Shown here in pieces: positions 1 to 7,513 of a stretch of DNA of 26,615 nucleotides. Under the pieces are notes generated by a model. The model saw nothing but the letters and a program-made list of their open reading frames with translations, did no database searches and was not told the DNA's origin. The number at the start of each line of letters is the position of its first letter. Positions within the stretch are counted from its first letter, which is position 1. The DNA is taken from positions 1-26,615 of the forward strand of contig DAHWFG010000415.1 in NCBI GenBank assembly GCA_027325115.1, read 5' to 3'. The position numbers and the translations under genes are program-made. Source of the stretch: JAKBCQ01 sp021807585 (GTDB lineage: Bacteria > Planctomycetota > Planctomycetia > Isosphaerales > Isosphaeraceae).

Positions 1-719
1 CCCGCGATGAACGCCGCGATCGGCTTGGTGAATTGGCCCGCGGTCTTGAGCGCCGCGGCCTGTTCCTCGGCCGTCCCGCCGATCTCCCCCATCATCAAAA
101 CCGCGTCGGTACCGGGATCGTTCTGAAACATCATCAAGACATCAACGAAGCTAGATCCGTTGACCGGATCGCCGCCGATGCCGACGCACGTGCTTTGGCC
201 GATTCCCAGGCTCGTCAACTGCCACACCGCCTCGTACGTCAACGTTCCCGATCGGCTCACGACCCCGACGCGTCCCGGCTTATGAATATATCCCGGCATG
301 ATGCCGATTTTGCATTGTCCCGGAGTGATCACTCCCGGGCAGTTGGGGCCGATCAGCCGAACCTGCGGGTGATGCGCCTTGAGATAAGCGACCGCCCGCG
401 CCATATCGAGCACGGGAATCCCCTCGGTGATCGCGACGATCAGCGAGATCCCCGCGTCGGCGGCTTCGAGGATCGCGTCGGCGGCGCCGGGAGGGGGAAC
501 GAAAATCATCGTCGCGTTCGCCTTCGTTTCCTTCACCGCCTCGGAGCACGTGTCGAAAACCGGAACGCCGAGAGCCGTTTGACCCCCTCGACCCGGAGTC
601 ACTCCCCCGACAAGATTCGTCCCGTACGCCTTGCACTGCTCGGAGTGAAACGCGCCGGCTTTCCCCGTGATCCCCTGGCAAATCAACCGCGTGTTCGAAT
701 TGACAAGAATGCTCATCAT
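1..719 (-). CDS. sucD: Succinyl-CoA synthetase alpha subunit (partial, 3' end outside window)
   Basis: The alpha subunit of the TCA-cycle enzyme that interconverts succinyl-CoA and succinate with NTP formation; it binds CoA and carries the phosphohistidine. Reading leftwards from an ATG-ATG pair (719 or 716) gives a start MSILVNSNTRLICQGITGKA, then SEQCKAYGTNLVGGVTPGRGG, the IFVPPPGAADAILEA segment and GPNCPGVITPGQCKIG, all typical of the CoA-binding Rossmann domain. SRSGTLTYEAV and GIGGDPVNGSSF follow. The frame is open to base 1 with about 239 residues, so the catalytic GHAGA histidine, expected a few residues further on, lies outside the window. A GGAAG ribosome-binding site sits about 5-8 nt before the ATG pair. 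It follows sucC after a 116-nt gap on the same strand, as in other bacteria. The identification is very secure. Confidence 0.96.
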   Translation of the reverse strand, partial: MMSILVNSNTRLICQGITGKAGAFHSEQCKAYGTNLVGGVTPGRGGQTALGVPVFDTCSEAVKETKANATMIFVPPPGAADAILEAADAGISLIVAITEGIPVLDMARAVAYLKAHHPQVRLIGPNCPGVITPGQCKIGIMPGYIHKPGRVGVVSRSGTLTYEAVWQLTSLGIGQSTCVGIGGDPVNGSSFVDVLMMFQNDPGTDAVLMMGEIGGTAEEQAAALKTAGQFTKPIAAFIA

Positions 720-779
720 TTACTTCCATAAAGATTTTCGCGTGATTGAATCAATACGAAGACGACATCCGGCGGGGGA

Positions 780-820
780 CGCGGCGAGGGGGGCCGGAAG
801 CCGGGTTCCGGTTCGCCGCG
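780..820. other. Bulged hairpin in the sucC-sucD intergenic gap
   Basis: The outer arms CGCGGCGA (780-787) and TCGCCGCG (813-820) are perfectly complementary over 8 bp. The inner arms CCGGAA (794-799) and TTCCGG (806-811) pair over 6 bp, with a G-rich bulge between them. It lies 16 nt past the sucC stop and about 60 nt before the sucD start in the direction of transcription (minus). There is no U-tract, so it is more likely an mRNA stability, processing or partial-termination element than a full terminator. The pairing is visible; the role is inferred. Confidence 0.55.
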
Positions 821-835
821 AGAGCGTTCGTTCGG

Positions 836-2086
836 TTAAGCGGCGCCTTTGACCGCGGCGACGATCTTCTTGGCCGCGTCGGTCAATCCGTCGGCGGTGA
901 TGATCTTGCGGCCGCTTTCGGAGAGGAGTTTTTTGCCCGCCTCGACATTTGTCCCTTCGAGCCGGACGACGAGTGGAACGCGGAAGTCGATCTCGTCGTA
1001 AGCCGCGAGCAGAGCCGAGGCGATCGTATCGCACTTCATGATCCCGCCGAAGATGTTCACCAACACCCCCTTCACCTTGGGATCGCCGAGCAAAATGCGA
1101 AACGCCTCGAGGACCTGGTCTTTGTTCGCTCCGCCGCCGACATCGAGGAAATTCGCGGGGGTTCCGCCGTGATATTGGATCAGGTCCATCGTACTCATCG
1201 CCAAACCCGCTCCGTTGACGAGACAGCCGATGTTCCCGTCGAGGCTCACGAAACTGAGCCCGCTCTTGCCGGCGCGAAGCTCGGCGGCGTCCTCCTCGGC
1301 GGGATCGAGCATCGCCGCGATATCGGCGTGGCGGAACATCGCATTGTCGTCGAACGTCAGCTTGCAATCGAGCGCCAGAACCTCGTCTTGATCGGTCACG
1401 ATCAACGGGTTGATCTCGGCGAGCGAAGCATCTTGATCGAGAAAGAATCGCGTCAGCGCCTTGAATAAAACCTCGCCGTTCTTGGCGGCTTTGCCCGTCA
1501 AACCGAGCGCTTTGCTGATCTTCCGCGCCTGGAAATCCCCCAGTCCCAAGCCGACGTCGATCGGCTCGCGATGAATTTTCTCGGGATGTTCGTGCGCGAC
1601 GGTCTCGATCTCGACGCCCCCCTCGGTCGACGCCATCAACACCGGGCATTGCAGGCCGCGGTCGACCGCCAATCCCAGATAAAGCTCGCGGGCGATCTCG
1701 TGTCCCACCGTCACCAATACCTTATTCACACGCGAGCCTTCGATACCGGTCTGATAAGTGACGAGTGTTTTGCCCAGCAGGCTCGCCGCCGCTGCCGCGG
1801 CCTCGGCCTTCGACTTGACGAGTTGAACGCCGCCGGCGGTCCCCTTCGGCCTCGGCTTGCGTCCGCTCGCGATCTCGAGCGCAAGGGCTCGATCGCCTTG
1901 GCGATCGACCGCGACCCCTTTGCCGCGACCCCCCGCGTGAACCTGAGCTTTGATCACAATCAGCCCGCCCCCCAAGGCGTCGTACGCGTCGCCCGCCTGT
2001 TCGGGCGTCGTCGCAACGATCCCCGCCGGAACCGCCACCCCGGAACCCTTCAGCAGTTCCTTGGCCTGATATTCGTGGACCTTCAT
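836..2086 (-). CDS. sucC: Succinyl-CoA synthetase beta subunit
   Basis: The ADP/GDP-binding beta subunit that pairs with SucD in the TCA cycle. The protein is 416 residues (the E. coli protein is about 390). It opens MKVHEYQAKELLKGSGVAVP, the standard ATP-grasp N-terminus. The phosphate-binding KAQVHAGGRGKG is at about residues 46-57, AEINPLIVT at about 222-230, and GNIGCLVNGAGLAMSTMDLI at about 283-302, followed by GGTPANFLDVGGGA. The C-terminal half has the expected NIFGGIMKCD segment. A TTG nine bases upstream is possible, but the ATG at 2086 fits the family start. It is the first gene of the sucCD operon; the AT-rich stretch at about 2220-2310 upstream probably carries the promoter. Confidence 0.97.
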   Translation of the reverse strand: MKVHEYQAKELLKGSGVAVPAGIVATTPEQAGDAYDALGGGLIVIKAQVHAGGRGKGVAVDRQGDRALALEIASGRKPRPKGTAGGVQLVKSKAEAAAAAASLLGKTLVTYQTGIEGSRVNKVLVTVGHEIARELYLGLAVDRGLQCPVLMASTEGGVEIETVAHEHPEKIHREPIDVGLGLGDFQARKISKALGLTGKAAKNGEVLFKALTRFFLDQDASLAEINPLIVTDQDEVLALDCKLTFDDNAMFRHADIAAMLDPAEEDAAELRAGKSGLSFVSLDGNIGCLVNGAGLAMSTMDLIQYHGGTPANFLDVGGGANKDQVLEAFRILLGDPKVKGVLVNIFGGIMKCDTIASALLAAYDEIDFRVPLVVRLEGTNVEAGKKLLSESGRKIITADGLTDAAKKIVAAVKGAA

Positions 2087-2312
2087 CGACCCCAAACCCC
2101 CTTATCGATCGTCGAATCCGAAACGACGACGCGAAATCCCCCCGACCTCGCGACGCGAACGTTCGTTTCTACCAGACGACCGACAAGCGATAAAGCCCCC
2201 CGCGCACGCGGACCAGACTTCTTTAAATCTTTAAGTGAGAAAATAATCTGTTTTGCCGGCTTTTCAATTCGATATCAAATATTATGTTGTGTTTCATTAT
2301 GCAAACGATCGA

Positions 2313-3011
2313 TTATCGCTTTGGCTTTTTGCCGAAAGGCCGATCTTCGGAATCGATCTCGCGGGCGATGCGGGCGATTTCGTCGTCGTTCAGCAACGGG
2401 ACGGGGCCTGCGAGTTCGATTTCGAGTTCGGAATCGGCGACGACCTCGCGGAAGACGTCGCGCCAGAGCCTCGCCTCGGCCTCGGTAAGCCCGCGATCGC
2501 GGGCGAACTCCTCGTCGGTCGGCTTCGGTTCGGCTTGGGCGCGTGCGGCGCGCAAGCCGCGCTTACGTTCTTTCGCCTCTTTCAACAAATCGAGCTTTGT
2601 CCAATAATCGTCGGCCGAAAGCACCTTCGCTCCCCGCCGTTCACCCGCCATCCGCACCCGCCGATCCGACGAAACGACGACGAGCGTTTTGGGAGATCGA
2701 TCGCTTCGGATCATCGCCTCGATCCGGTCGTCGGCCGAATCGTCGTCGACCGCGAAAATCACGGTGATCCCCTTATATCCCTGCTCGGCCGGGAGATGCG
2801 GAGGCGCGAGCGCCGCGTCGAAGACGATCGTCGTTTGATACGCCTCGACCTCGTCGAGCGTCGCCGCGAGCACGTTCAAAAACCGATTCCGCGACCTGCG
2901 GAACGCATCGTTCCGCGCCGATCCCCCGAAGCCTCGGCCCATTCCACCGATCTGGGGTTGAATCATCCCACCCGCGTGCATCACGTTGTAGCCGTCGATT
3001 AACACGCGCAT
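2313..3011 (-). CDS. NYN domain protein, YacP/DUF901-like (putative RNA-binding or RNase)
   Basis: A 232-residue soluble protein. It begins MRVLIDGYNVMH, the classic PIN/NYN beta-1 strand with a likely metal-binding Asp6. Further acidic positions typical of the fold follow: VFDA (Asp65), the acidic run VDDDSADD at about residues 88-95 with ADDRIEAMI, and VVVSSDRRV (Asp116) before RRGAKVLSADDYW. YacP (Rae1) in Bacillus is a ribosome-associated endoribonuclease of this family. The C-terminal 90 residues are charged and helical, with a lysine/arginine-rich stretch at about 143-160, and are not recognised. The start lacks a strong ribosome-binding site but fits the fold. It is divergent from the small membrane gene at 3188. 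The fold assignment is confident; the substrate is unknown. Confidence 0.82.
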   Translation of the reverse strand: MRVLIDGYNVMHAGGMIQPQIGGMGRGFGGSARNDAFRRSRNRFLNVLAATLDEVEAYQTTIVFDAALAPPHLPAEQGYKGITVIFAVDDDSADDRIEAMIRSDRSPKTLVVVSSDRRVRMAGERRGAKVLSADDYWTKLDLLKEAKERKRGLRAARAQAEPKPTDEEFARDRGLTEAEARLWRDVFREVVADSELEIELAGPVPLLNDDEIARIAREIDSEDRPFGKKPKR

Positions 3012-3187
3012 GATGGTGAAACTTCACAAGAGAAACGCCGTTTTTGATCGATCCCACTCGCCTTAACTTTACCCGATTCGGCGCCCCGCGAACATCCAAA
3101 ATCAACCGCATGACACGCCGGAGCGTTTCGTCTATGCTGGTTCACCGTGCGATCGATCGAACTTTTTTTCCGACGAGGTCCCCCGCG

Positions 3188-3406
3188 ATGAGTTCCGTCC
3201 GCAAAAACGTTTTGTTCGTTCTCGGTTTCCTCTCGGCCGCGGGGATTATCGGGCAGCTCGTGATGGGACAGCTCATCCTCGAAGGAAACGTCAAACTCGC
3301 CAAGGCGCACCAACACTCGGGATACACCACCGTCCTCGTTGTTCTTGTTTATGTAATTATGTCTATGATTGCAATCGCCGCGACGCCGACTTTGAAAGAC
3401 AAATAA
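3188..3406 (+). CDS. Small two-helix membrane protein with an HQHSG motif, function unknown
   Basis: A 72-residue protein that I do not recognise by name. Two hydrophobic segments, at about residues 8-31 and 47-66, should span the membrane. The connecting loop contains AKAHQHSGYTT with His41 and His43, which could bind haem or metal, though this is inference. The start at 3188 is favoured because GAGG (3175-3178) lies 9 nt upstream; a longer reading from 3044 or 3134 would put charged, low-quality sequence in front. It is divergent from the NYN gene and convergent with the SH3-like gene 44 nt away, so it appears monocistronic. Codon use resembles neighbouring genes. Confidence 0.75.
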   Translation: MSSVRKNVLFVLGFLSAAGIIGQLVMGQLILEGNVKLAKAHQHSGYTTVLVVLVYVIMSMIAIAATPTLKDK

Positions 3407-3425
3407 TTGAACAATCGATCGTTGA

Positions 3426-3441
3426 TTTGATTAACATCAAA
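3426..3441. terminator. Weak AT-rich inverted repeat between convergent genes
   Basis: TTTGAT (3426-3431) and ATCAAA (3436-3441) pair over 6 bp with a TAAC loop. They lie in the 44-nt gap between two convergent genes (stops at 3406 and 3451). A-rich and T-rich flanks could serve either strand. The stem is weak, so this is a low-confidence bidirectional terminator. Confidence 0.3.
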
Positions 3442-3450
3442 ACACAAACA

Positions 3451-4818
3451 TTATTCGACCGATTGGAAGTCGCGGACTTCCACAAGTTTGGCGTGGAGGT
3501 CTTCGTCATAATGGACCGAGCCCGTCACTCCGACCCTGTGGCCGACGTACGGAGCGGGGTCGACTCCCGGCGGGAGCGCCAGGAACGCCGCGACCGATCC
3601 GTCTTTGGCGATTAATGCGTACGCCTTTTGACCCGCGACGATCCGCGACGTAGGCTGCAACAGCCCCGACGCGTCGAGTTTGATCTTGCTCGCGGTCTCG
3701 ACTCCTTGCGCCAGTCGCTGGTCCGAAGCGACGAGCCGATCGCGCTCGCGACTCAACCTTAAAAGCTCACCAAACGTCCGCGCCGACCGCGCCATTTCGT
3801 CGTCGCGCTCGCAGCGATCAATCCGATCCGTCACCGCGGCCGAACCCGAGGCGTCGGGCGCTCGGTTCAGCAATTCGCGATACGCCGCCAAGATCGGCGC
3901 CAACCGCCACGCCTCCATCGGCCGCTCGATCTCAACCCGCCGTCTCTCATCAAGCCATGCTAACGATTTATTAAAATCACTTGAAGGAAGCTCGATTTTT
4001 TCATTGATCCGACTCGAATCGTTCGCTCCAATCGCATCGCTCGGATCAAGCCCGTCGTCGATCTCCGCCGAACGCGCCGCTCGACGCGTCCTGGCGGATC
4101 GCTCGGGTTCCAGATCGTCCGCCGATCCCGCCGCCGTTCGCTTGCTCGAAGCCAAACCCGAGACCTTTCCTGATCGCGACGGTCGAGCTTGTATCATGAA
4201 TTGTTTGGAATCAGGATATTCTAGATCGTTTTGGTTCGATTTGGTCGGATTCGAGCCGGCTCGATTCGCGGTCTTGCGATTCGACTTTGCGTCATCTCGA
4301 TCGTCGGCGAGAAGTCGAAGGCCGCTTGATGGAACGTAACGGACTTCTCCGCGCGGCGGTTCGATTGCCAGCCAAACACGCGTCCTCGAGGCGCTTTTGA
4401 GTGAGAGGGGCGGGCGATTGACGAGATTGAGCAGATCCCCTTCGCGGACGATGCGTCGAGGCGTTCCAGGCCACCACGCGGTGCGATTGCCGGGGCACGT
4501 CGGCGCGCGGGCCGAGATCACCCTAGCCTCGTTCTCGGCGAGCGTTTCCACCTTTTCGCGTTCGATCCACGAAATCGAACCGTCGGGAGGTTCGATCGCG
4601 GTCCAATCGTTTGTCGATCGTGATGCGACGACGCGAACGCGATCACCGCTGCGCAGTCGATTCGTCGCAAGCGACGCGGGATCGGGGCGATCGAGCACGT
4701 CGAGCTTATCGACGACGACCTCGGCCGACGATCGGCCTGAGTGAACCGCGGCGCGACCCGGCGATTCGGCCGATTGGCCGACGAACAGCGTCGCCATTAC
4801 GATCACCTGCGCCAGCAT
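3451..4818 (-). CDS. Exported protein with two SH3-like modules and a C-terminal OB-like domain
   Basis: 455 residues, exported by an N-terminal hydrophobic segment (MLAQVIVMATLFVGQSAESP) with possible cleavage near residue 17. The start at 4818 is set by GAGGTGA seven bases upstream; a longer frame exists but looks like antisense. Residues about 33-94 (DRPDPASLATNRLRSGDRV, DWTAIEPPDGSISWI) resemble a bacterial SH3 domain. Residues about 98-171, ending WLAIEPPRGEVRYVPSSGL, look like a second copy. Residues 172-300 are polar and low-complexity, about 310-395 are helical and charged, and about 400-455 (GQKAYALIAKDGSVAAFLAL, GHRVGVTGSVHYDEDL) look like a small beta-barrel. A cell-wall or envelope binding role is inferred. 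The exact family is not recognised. Confidence 0.75.
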   Translation of the reverse strand: MLAQVIVMATLFVGQSAESPGRAAVHSGRSSAEVVVDKLDVLDRPDPASLATNRLRSGDRVRVVASRSTNDWTAIEPPDGSISWIEREKVETLAENEARVISARAPTCPGNRTAWWPGTPRRIVREGDLLNLVNRPPLSLKSASRTRVWLAIEPPRGEVRYVPSSGLRLLADDRDDAKSNRKTANRAGSNPTKSNQNDLEYPDSKQFMIQARPSRSGKVSGLASSKRTAAGSADDLEPERSARTRRAARSAEIDDGLDPSDAIGANDSSRINEKIELPSSDFNKSLAWLDERRRVEIERPMEAWRLAPILAAYRELLNRAPDASGSAAVTDRIDRCERDDEMARSARTFGELLRLSRERDRLVASDQRLAQGVETASKIKLDASGLLQPTSRIVAGQKAYALIAKDGSVAAFLALPPGVDPAPYVGHRVGVTGSVHYDEDLHAKLVEVRDFQSVE

Positions 4819-4825
4819 CGCCGCG

Positions 4826-4832
4826 TCACCTC
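4826..4832 (-). promoter_or_regulatory. Strong Shine-Dalgarno site that fixes the SH3-like gene start
   Basis: On the minus strand this reads GAGGTGA, seven nucleotides before the ATG at 4818. It is the best match to anti-16S sequence near this gene and rules out the longer in-frame start at 4989. Confidence 0.7.
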
Positions 4833-5046
4833 GTTCGATCGAACACAAAAGACGAACCGGTCCCGTTCCGAAATGAATCACGCGGAAGTAGCCGAATTCC
4901 ACCAAATCGTCAAGAGGACCCTGACGATCCACGACGACCGAGGTTCTCTCGCCGTCCCGTTTCGCTACAATCGATTCGGGCTCGAACAAAGAGGTTCGTT
5001 AGGCGACCGACGCGCTTCAATCATTGATAATAATGTATTAATACGC

Positions 5047-5772
5047 ATGATAGATCAACATGTAGAGGAAATTATCACGAGGAACCGGCGATCGACGCTC
5101 GAACGCGTGCGGCTGGCGGCCTTGAGGAGCGGTCGCGCCGCGGATTCGGTGCGGGTCGTCGCGGTCGTCAAGTTCGCTCCCGCCGAACACGTTCGCATTC
5201 TGGCCGGGCTGGGGACGACCGATTTCGGCGAGAACCGTCCCCAGAACCTTCTGGCCAAGGTCGAATCGCTCGCCGATCTCGAAGTTTCCTGGCACATGAT
5301 CGGCCATTTGCAATCGAACAAAATCAAAATGATTTTTTCACATGTTAAGATGATTCACGCCGTTGATTCGATCAAGCTGTTGGACGCTCTGAACGCTTTC
5401 GCCGAGCGTTTCCCGGCGATCGACCCGCCGCGGGTCTGTTTGCAGGTGAACACGTCGGCCGAGTCGAGCAAGCACGGGCCGAGCCCCGAGGAATTCCTGG
5501 CGTCGGCGGATGCGATCGCCGCGCCCCGGCGGATCCCGATCGTCGGGCTGATGACGATGGCGCCGCTCGTCGCCGAGGGAGAGGCAGCGCGGCCTTATTT
5601 CGCCGAGCTACGCGAAATCCGCGATGTTCTCGCAACGCGCACGGGGCTCTCGCTTCCCGAGCTCTCGATGGGGATGTCGGGCGATTTCGAGGCCGCGATC
5701 GAAGAAGGCGCGACTCTCGTGCGGATCGGCTCGGCTTTTTTCGAGGGGATCGAACCCGCTCAGGAAACGTGA
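5047..5772 (+). CDS. YggS/PROSC family pyridoxal-phosphate homeostasis protein
   Basis: A 241-residue PLP-binding TIM-barrel protein of the YggS/PLPBP family, which buffers pyridoxal phosphate and has no known catalytic reaction. Hallmarks: VVAVVKFAPAEHVRIL with the PLP-binding lysine, TTDFGENRPQNLLAK, WHMIGHLQSNK, VCLQVNTSAESSKHG, IVGLMTMAPL, and near the C-terminus LSMGMSGDFEAAIEEGATLV then RIGSAFFEG, the phosphate-binding region. The ATG at 5047 is chosen by family length; no clear Shine-Dalgarno sequence precedes it and the leader is AT-rich, so translation may be leaderless-like. A possible -10 hexamer TACAAT lies about 75 nt upstream. It begins a probable operon with the DUF167 gene two bases downstream and aroA. 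Confidence 0.93.
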   Translation: MIDQHVEEIITRNRRSTLERVRLAALRSGRAADSVRVVAVVKFAPAEHVRILAGLGTTDFGENRPQNLLAKVESLADLEVSWHMIGHLQSNKIKMIFSHVKMIHAVDSIKLLDALNAFAERFPAIDPPRVCLQVNTSAESSKHGPSPEEFLASADAIAAPRRIPIVGLMTMAPLVAEGEAARPYFAELREIRDVLATRTGLSLPELSMGMSGDFEAAIEEGATLVRIGSAFFEGIEPAQET

Positions 5773-5774
5773 TC

Positions 5775-6128
5775 ATGAGTGATGATTCTAATATAAGCGA
5801 TCTCGCAATCGATATCGTCGAGCAATCGGCGGGAGCGGTCGTCTCGGTGCGGGCGCATCCCGGATCGCGCCGCGAGGGGATCCTCGGCGTTCACGCGGGG
5901 GCTCTCAGGATCGGCGTCAACGCCGCTCCCGAGAACGGCAAGGCGAACGCGGCGATCGCTCGCGTTTTGGCCGAGGCGCTCGGCTGCAAGCCGTCGGCGG
6001 TCGAATTGATCTCTGGATCGACTTCGCGCGATAAAAAATTCCTCGTTCAAGGCTGGACGAATCGCGATCTCAAAGCCAAACTCGTCGGCGCGGCGAGCGC
6101 GACCAAATCGCCCGTCAAAAAACTCTGA
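5775..6128 (+). CDS. DUF167/YggU family protein
   Basis: A 117-residue protein of the YggU/DUF167 family, a small conserved alpha/beta fold without a firmly known function. Signature segments are VSVRAHPGSRREGILGVH, LRIGVNAAPENGKANAAIAR, and LGCKPSAVELISGSTSRDKK. The first ~20 residues and the last ~15 are variable. A GTG at 5769 overlaps the yggS stop, but AGGA (5762-5765) is spaced better for the ATG at 5775. The gene is almost touching yggS, so the two are probably translationally coupled. In many bacteria yggS, yggT and yggU cluster; here yggT is absent between them. Confidence 0.9.
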   Translation: MSDDSNISDLAIDIVEQSAGAVVSVRAHPGSRREGILGVHAGALRIGVNAAPENGKANAAIARVLAEALGCKPSAVELISGSTSRDKKFLVQGWTNRDLKAKLVGAASATKSPVKKL

Positions 6129-6163
6129 TTCGTTATAGATCACTGGAATGATTAGAAGATCAA

Positions 6164-7513
6164 ATGAATAATTTAAGCATGCAAGCGTATCCGTCCGAGA
6201 TCGCGATCGCTCCGCCGGCTGCGGCGCCGGGGTCGTTCGTCGTGCGTCCGCCGGGATCGAAAAGTTTGACGAACCGCGCTCTCGTCGTCGCGGCGCTTGC
6301 GCGGGGTCGATCGACCCTCACGGGGGTTTTGGACAGCGACGATACCAGAGTGATGCTCGATTCGCTCAAACGCCTCGGCGTCAATTTACGTCATGATACC
6401 GAAGCCGCGGCGATCGAGATCGAGGGGGTCGGCGCGAAAGGGTTTCCAGCGACCGAAGCCGATTTATATGTGGCGAATTCGGGAACGAGTTTGCGTTTCC
6501 TCACCGCCGCGTGCGCGACGTCAAAAGGCGTTTATCGGATCGACGGCGACGCGCGGATGCGCGAGCGCCCCGTCGGCGATTTGCTCGAAGCGCTCAATCG
6601 CCTTGGTTGCAAAGCATCGAGCGATCGAGGCGACGGTCGCCCTCCCGTCACGCTCCACGCGAACGGGTTGACGGGCGGGTTCGCCGACATAAAAGGAAAC
6701 GTTTCCAGCCAGTTCCTTAGCGCGCTTTTGATGGCGCTGCCGTACGCGTGCGCGGCGACGACGATCGAGATCGCGGGGCCGCTCGTTTCGAAGCCATATG
6801 TGGATATGACGAAATATGTGATGGAGGCGTTCGGCGTGAAGATCGGCGATCGCGGCGGCCGGCGGTTCAATATCGAGCCGTCGAGCTACGTCGGCCGTCC
6901 GTACGCGATCGAGCCCGACGCGTCGGCGGCGAGCTACTTCTTCGCCGCCGCGGCGATCCTGGGCTGCGAGACGACGGTCGAGGGGCTGGGCAAATCGAGC
7001 ATTCAAGGAGATATGTCCTTCGTCGACGTGTTGGAACACATGGGCTGTTCGGCGACGCGGCGAGGGAATTCGACGACCGTCCGCGGCGGCCCGCTCCGTG
7101 GAGTCGATGTTGATATGAACGCAATTAGCGACACCGTGATGACTCTCGCGGTCGTCGCGCTGTTCGCCGATGGAATCACGCGGATCCGCAACGTCGGTCA
7201 CATTCGCCACAAAGAAACCGATCGCCTCGCGGCGCTCGCGATCGAACTGCGCAAGCTGGGGGCGACGGTCGACGAACAACCCGACGGCCTGGTGATCATT
7301 CCTTCTGAACATATTCATCCCGCACAAATCCACACGTATAATGATCATCGAATGGCGATGTCGTTCGCGATCGCGGGGCTGCGGGTTCCCGGGATCACGA
7401 TTCTCGATCCGGGATGCGTATCGAAGACTTATCCTCGATTTTGGTCCGATTTCGCCGCGACGGGTTGCGCGCTGGCGCCGCCGGTTTCGGTCCGGGATGA
7501 ACGTCTCGAATGA
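6164..7513 (+). CDS. aroA: 3-phosphoshikimate 1-carboxyvinyltransferase (EPSP synthase)
   Basis: The sixth step of the shikimate pathway: joins shikimate-3-phosphate and phosphoenolpyruvate. 449 residues, close to family length. Active-site blocks are present: RPPGSKSLTNRAL (Lys33), NSGTSLRF (105-112, Arg111), GDARMRERPVGDLLEAL, SSQFLSALLMALP (Gln183), PDASAASYFFAAA, ISDTVMTLAV (Asp323), RHKETDRLAAL (Glu351), YNDHRMAMSFA and CVSKTYPRFW (Lys421). The residue after Arg111 is Phe where E. coli has Pro101. About 20 residues follow the last conserved block and overlap the convergent gene on the other strand. The start at 6164 has AGAAG upstream; 6179 is an alternative. It is third in the yggS-yggU-aroA run, 35 nt after DUF167. 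Confidence 0.97.
   Translation: MNNLSMQAYPSEIAIAPPAAAPGSFVVRPPGSKSLTNRALVVAALARGRSTLTGVLDSDDTRVMLDSLKRLGVNLRHDTEAAAIEIEGVGAKGFPATEADLYVANSGTSLRFLTAACATSKGVYRIDGDARMRERPVGDLLEALNRLGCKASSDRGDGRPPVTLHANGLTGGFADIKGNVSSQFLSALLMALPYACAATTIEIAGPLVSKPYVDMTKYVMEAFGVKIGDRGGRRFNIEPSSYVGRPYAIEPDASAASYFFAAAAILGCETTVEGLGKSSIQGDMSFVDVLEHMGCSATRRGNSTTVRGGPLRGVDVDMNAISDTVMTLAVVALFADGITRIRNVGHIRHKETDRLAALAIELRKLGATVDEQPDGLVIIPSEHIHPAQIHTYNDHRMAMSFAIAGLRVPGITILDPGCVSKTYPRFWSDFAATGCALAPPVSVRDERLE

Noticed and set aside
33..731. Long plus-strand reading frame over sucD
   Set aside because: It is the antisense of the clear sucD coding frame; Arg/His-rich with no family motifs.
720..1649. Minus-strand frame of 309 residues inside sucC
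   Set aside because: It is a shifted frame of sucC, very arginine-rich, with no motifs.
4741..5046. Upstream extension of the yggS reading frame
   Set aside because: It is antisense to the SH3-like gene, and the YggS family begins near the ATG at 5047.
6521..7348. Minus-strand frame opposite aroA
   Set aside because: The aroA frame carries all EPSP synthase motifs; the antisense frame is His/Arg-rich without structure.
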